A DNA stretch of 64,000 bases from Martinezella miluonensis (lineage in GTDB: Bacteria > Pseudomonadota > Alphaproteobacteria > Rhizobiales > Rhizobiaceae): the NCBI RefSeq assembly GCF_900094545.1, contig NZ_FMAH01000028.1, positions 31,427 to 95,426 on the forward strand, given 5' to 3'. The translations under genes were made by a program, and so were the position numbers. Each line of letters starts with the position of its first letter. Position 1 is the stretch's first letter. This document shows positions 63,390 to 64,000 of the stretch, piece by piece. The notes beneath the pieces were generated by a model. The model was not told the DNA's origin. It saw only the letters and a list, made by a program, of their open reading frames with translations, and did no database searches.

Positions 63390-63485
63390 TTATCCCGCAG
63401 CCACTGGGGTGACGCCGTGGCCGCCGGAAGCCAAAACAAGCGTCGGGGCGAAGATGCCGCTTTTGAAGATGCCGTTCATGTTCAT
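63390..63485 (-). CDS. Leader micro-ORF, 31 residues, upstream of UXS-like gene
   Basis: A 31-codon frame starting MNMNGIFKSGIFAPTLVLAS and ending TPVAAG. GGAGAAG lies at 63490-63496 with four-base spacing. Its TAA is five bases before the UXS-like ATG, so coupling is expected. It is the counterpart of the 54031 micro-ORF: aligned residues include M.MN, SG, A.....AS and G. The shared upstream leader contains a one-base indel that shifts other frames but leaves both micro-ORFs open, which argues that this frame is the meaningful one. Confidence 0.5.
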   Translation of the reverse strand: MNMNGIFKSGIFAPTLVLASGGHGVTPVAAG

Positions 63486-63643
63486 CGAACTTCTCCGTAT
63501 GCGTTTCAAAGGCGGCCGGATATCCCGCCGCTTCCATCGCCGGAAAAAACTGGCGCAGCGGTCTGAGCAATCCATGGCAATAGGACCAAAGATTGTTTCT
63601 TAGGACTAAGGTCGAGCCGTGAATTGGACTTTGGTCTGATGAC
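63430..63643 (-). repeat. Leader element, copy 2 of an inverted pair
   Basis: Reverse-strand match to 53881-54085 at roughly 80% identity by eye. It covers the presumed promoter/operator block, the CTTTGGTCCTATTGCCATGG block, a GGATATCC-centred palindrome and the start of the micro-ORF. It faces inward, toward the UXS-like gene, so the two copies bracket about 9.3 kb of glycan genes. Confidence 0.85.
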
Positions 63644-63659
63644 GAATGAAGAGCCCTAG

Positions 63660-64000
63660 CATTACAGTTGCATTTTTATGCATAGCCTGAATCTATATGT
63701 CTCCATGATTCGGAGGTCATGGATGACAGGAGCATCGATAGAGACGACGCTGGAGCTTTGGGCGTCTTCGTTACGAGATGTGAAAGCGCGAATGCGGCCG
63801 CTGTTCACACAGGAGCGGGTGGCGAATTCAGCGAGCCAATTTCTGGACGGTTTGCTGGGAGAAGAGCGACGCAAGACGGGTTGGATGCGGGCGGAGGCAG
63901 TCGGCGATCCCGGCCCTTGGCGGCAACAGGCTATTTTAGGGCGTGGTCATTGGGACGCGGATGCCTTGCGCGATATCGTGCGCGACTACGCCCTTGAGAC
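63660..64000 (+). mobile_element. Left part of an IS701-type insertion sequence
   Basis: The transposase that starts at 63723 marks the element. Its left end is probably near 63660, just after CTAG (63656-63659), because IS701-family elements duplicate a 4-bp YTAR target. The right end and terminal repeats are outside the window, so the boundary is inferred. Confidence 0.55.
63723..64000 (+). CDS. IS701-family transposase, N-terminal part
   Basis: 92 codons are visible before the window ends. The sequence ELWASSLRDVKARMRPLFTQ, then LDGLLGEERRKTGWMRAE, GDPGPWRQQAILGRGHWDAD and ALRDIVRDYALE is the familiar N-terminus of IS701-group DDE transposases. The catalytic acids lie beyond the edge. GGAGGT (63712-63717) precedes ATG 63723. 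Whether the element is intact cannot be seen. Confidence 0.88.
   Translation, partial: MTGASIETTLELWASSLRDVKARMRPLFTQERVANSASQFLDGLLGEERRKTGWMRAEAVGDPGPWRQQAILGRGHWDADALRDIVRDYALE

Noticed and set aside
62410..63570. Extended 386-residue reading of the UXS-like gene starting at 63570
   Set aside because: The extra N-terminus runs through the shared leader, is not family-like, and ATG 63384 gives the normal enzyme start.
1..64000. tRNA, rRNA and CRISPR arrays
   Set aside because: No cloverleaf-like segments, rRNA stretches or regularly spaced direct repeats were seen on reading the window.

Overview
The window looks like a Rhizobium/Agrobacterium-clade alphaproteobacterium. The evidence is high-GC coding, ExoF/ExoP/ExoY-type exopolysaccharide genes, a hybrid FixL / OmpR-type regulator / FixK oxygen circuit with anaeroboxes, a NasS/NasT pair, a RIME-like intergenic repeat and an IS701-type transposase. 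No tRNA, rRNA or CRISPR array was recognised. All calls were made by eye from sequence and motif memory.

Region 1 (1-16.5 kb) is a specialised-metabolite locus. After the tail of a GH16-like hydrolase come three assembly-line genes joined by ATGA overlaps: A-PCP; KS-AT-ACP-aminotransferase-C-A-PCP; C-PCP-TE. The architecture predicts an amino acid starter extended once with malonyl-CoA, transaminated at the beta-keto group and condensed with a glycine-like residue. The last protein lacks an A domain, has HQxxxDG instead of HHxxxDG in its C domain and Cys instead of Ser in its TE. A formyltransferase-like/beta-propeller protein, an Sfp-type phosphopantetheinyl transferase and a DegT aminotransferase follow.

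Region 2 (16.7-29.5 kb) is an exopolysaccharide cluster: GMC oxidoreductase, TIGR04325-type methyltransferase, Wzx-like flippase, ExoY-like initiating transferase, two GT4 enzymes, an ExoP-like co-polymerase fused to a GT2 domain, and an ExoF-like export protein.

Region 3 (30-35.7 kb) holds ackA-xfp (phosphoketolase to acetate with ATP), a patatin-like protein, a PEBP protein and small proteins.

Region 4 (35.8-50.6 kb) is a low-oxygen island: cydABX, cydDC, hemN, hybrid fixL, fixK, an FxkR-like regulator with a K-box-like repeat, and CBS/BON, universal-stress and GNAT genes. Four perfect or near-perfect TTGAT-N4-ATCAA sites lie where FixK/FNR would activate cydA, both CBS genes and the stress protein. 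Region 5 (50.7-53.6 kb) has small unknown genes and nasT-nasS.

Region 6 (53.9-63.4 kb) is a second surface-glycan island: GT2, ABC exporter, two paralogous GT2s, a methyltransferase and a GT4 on the plus strand, converging on galE and a UDP-glucuronate-decarboxylase-like gene. Both transcription units start from the same roughly 200-bp leader, present as an inverted pair at the two edges. Each leader carries a micro-ORF with its own ribosome-binding site that runs into, or stops a few bases before, the first gene. This paired leader/micro-ORF arrangement is the best candidate here for an undescribed regulatory system. An IS701-type element begins just beyond it.
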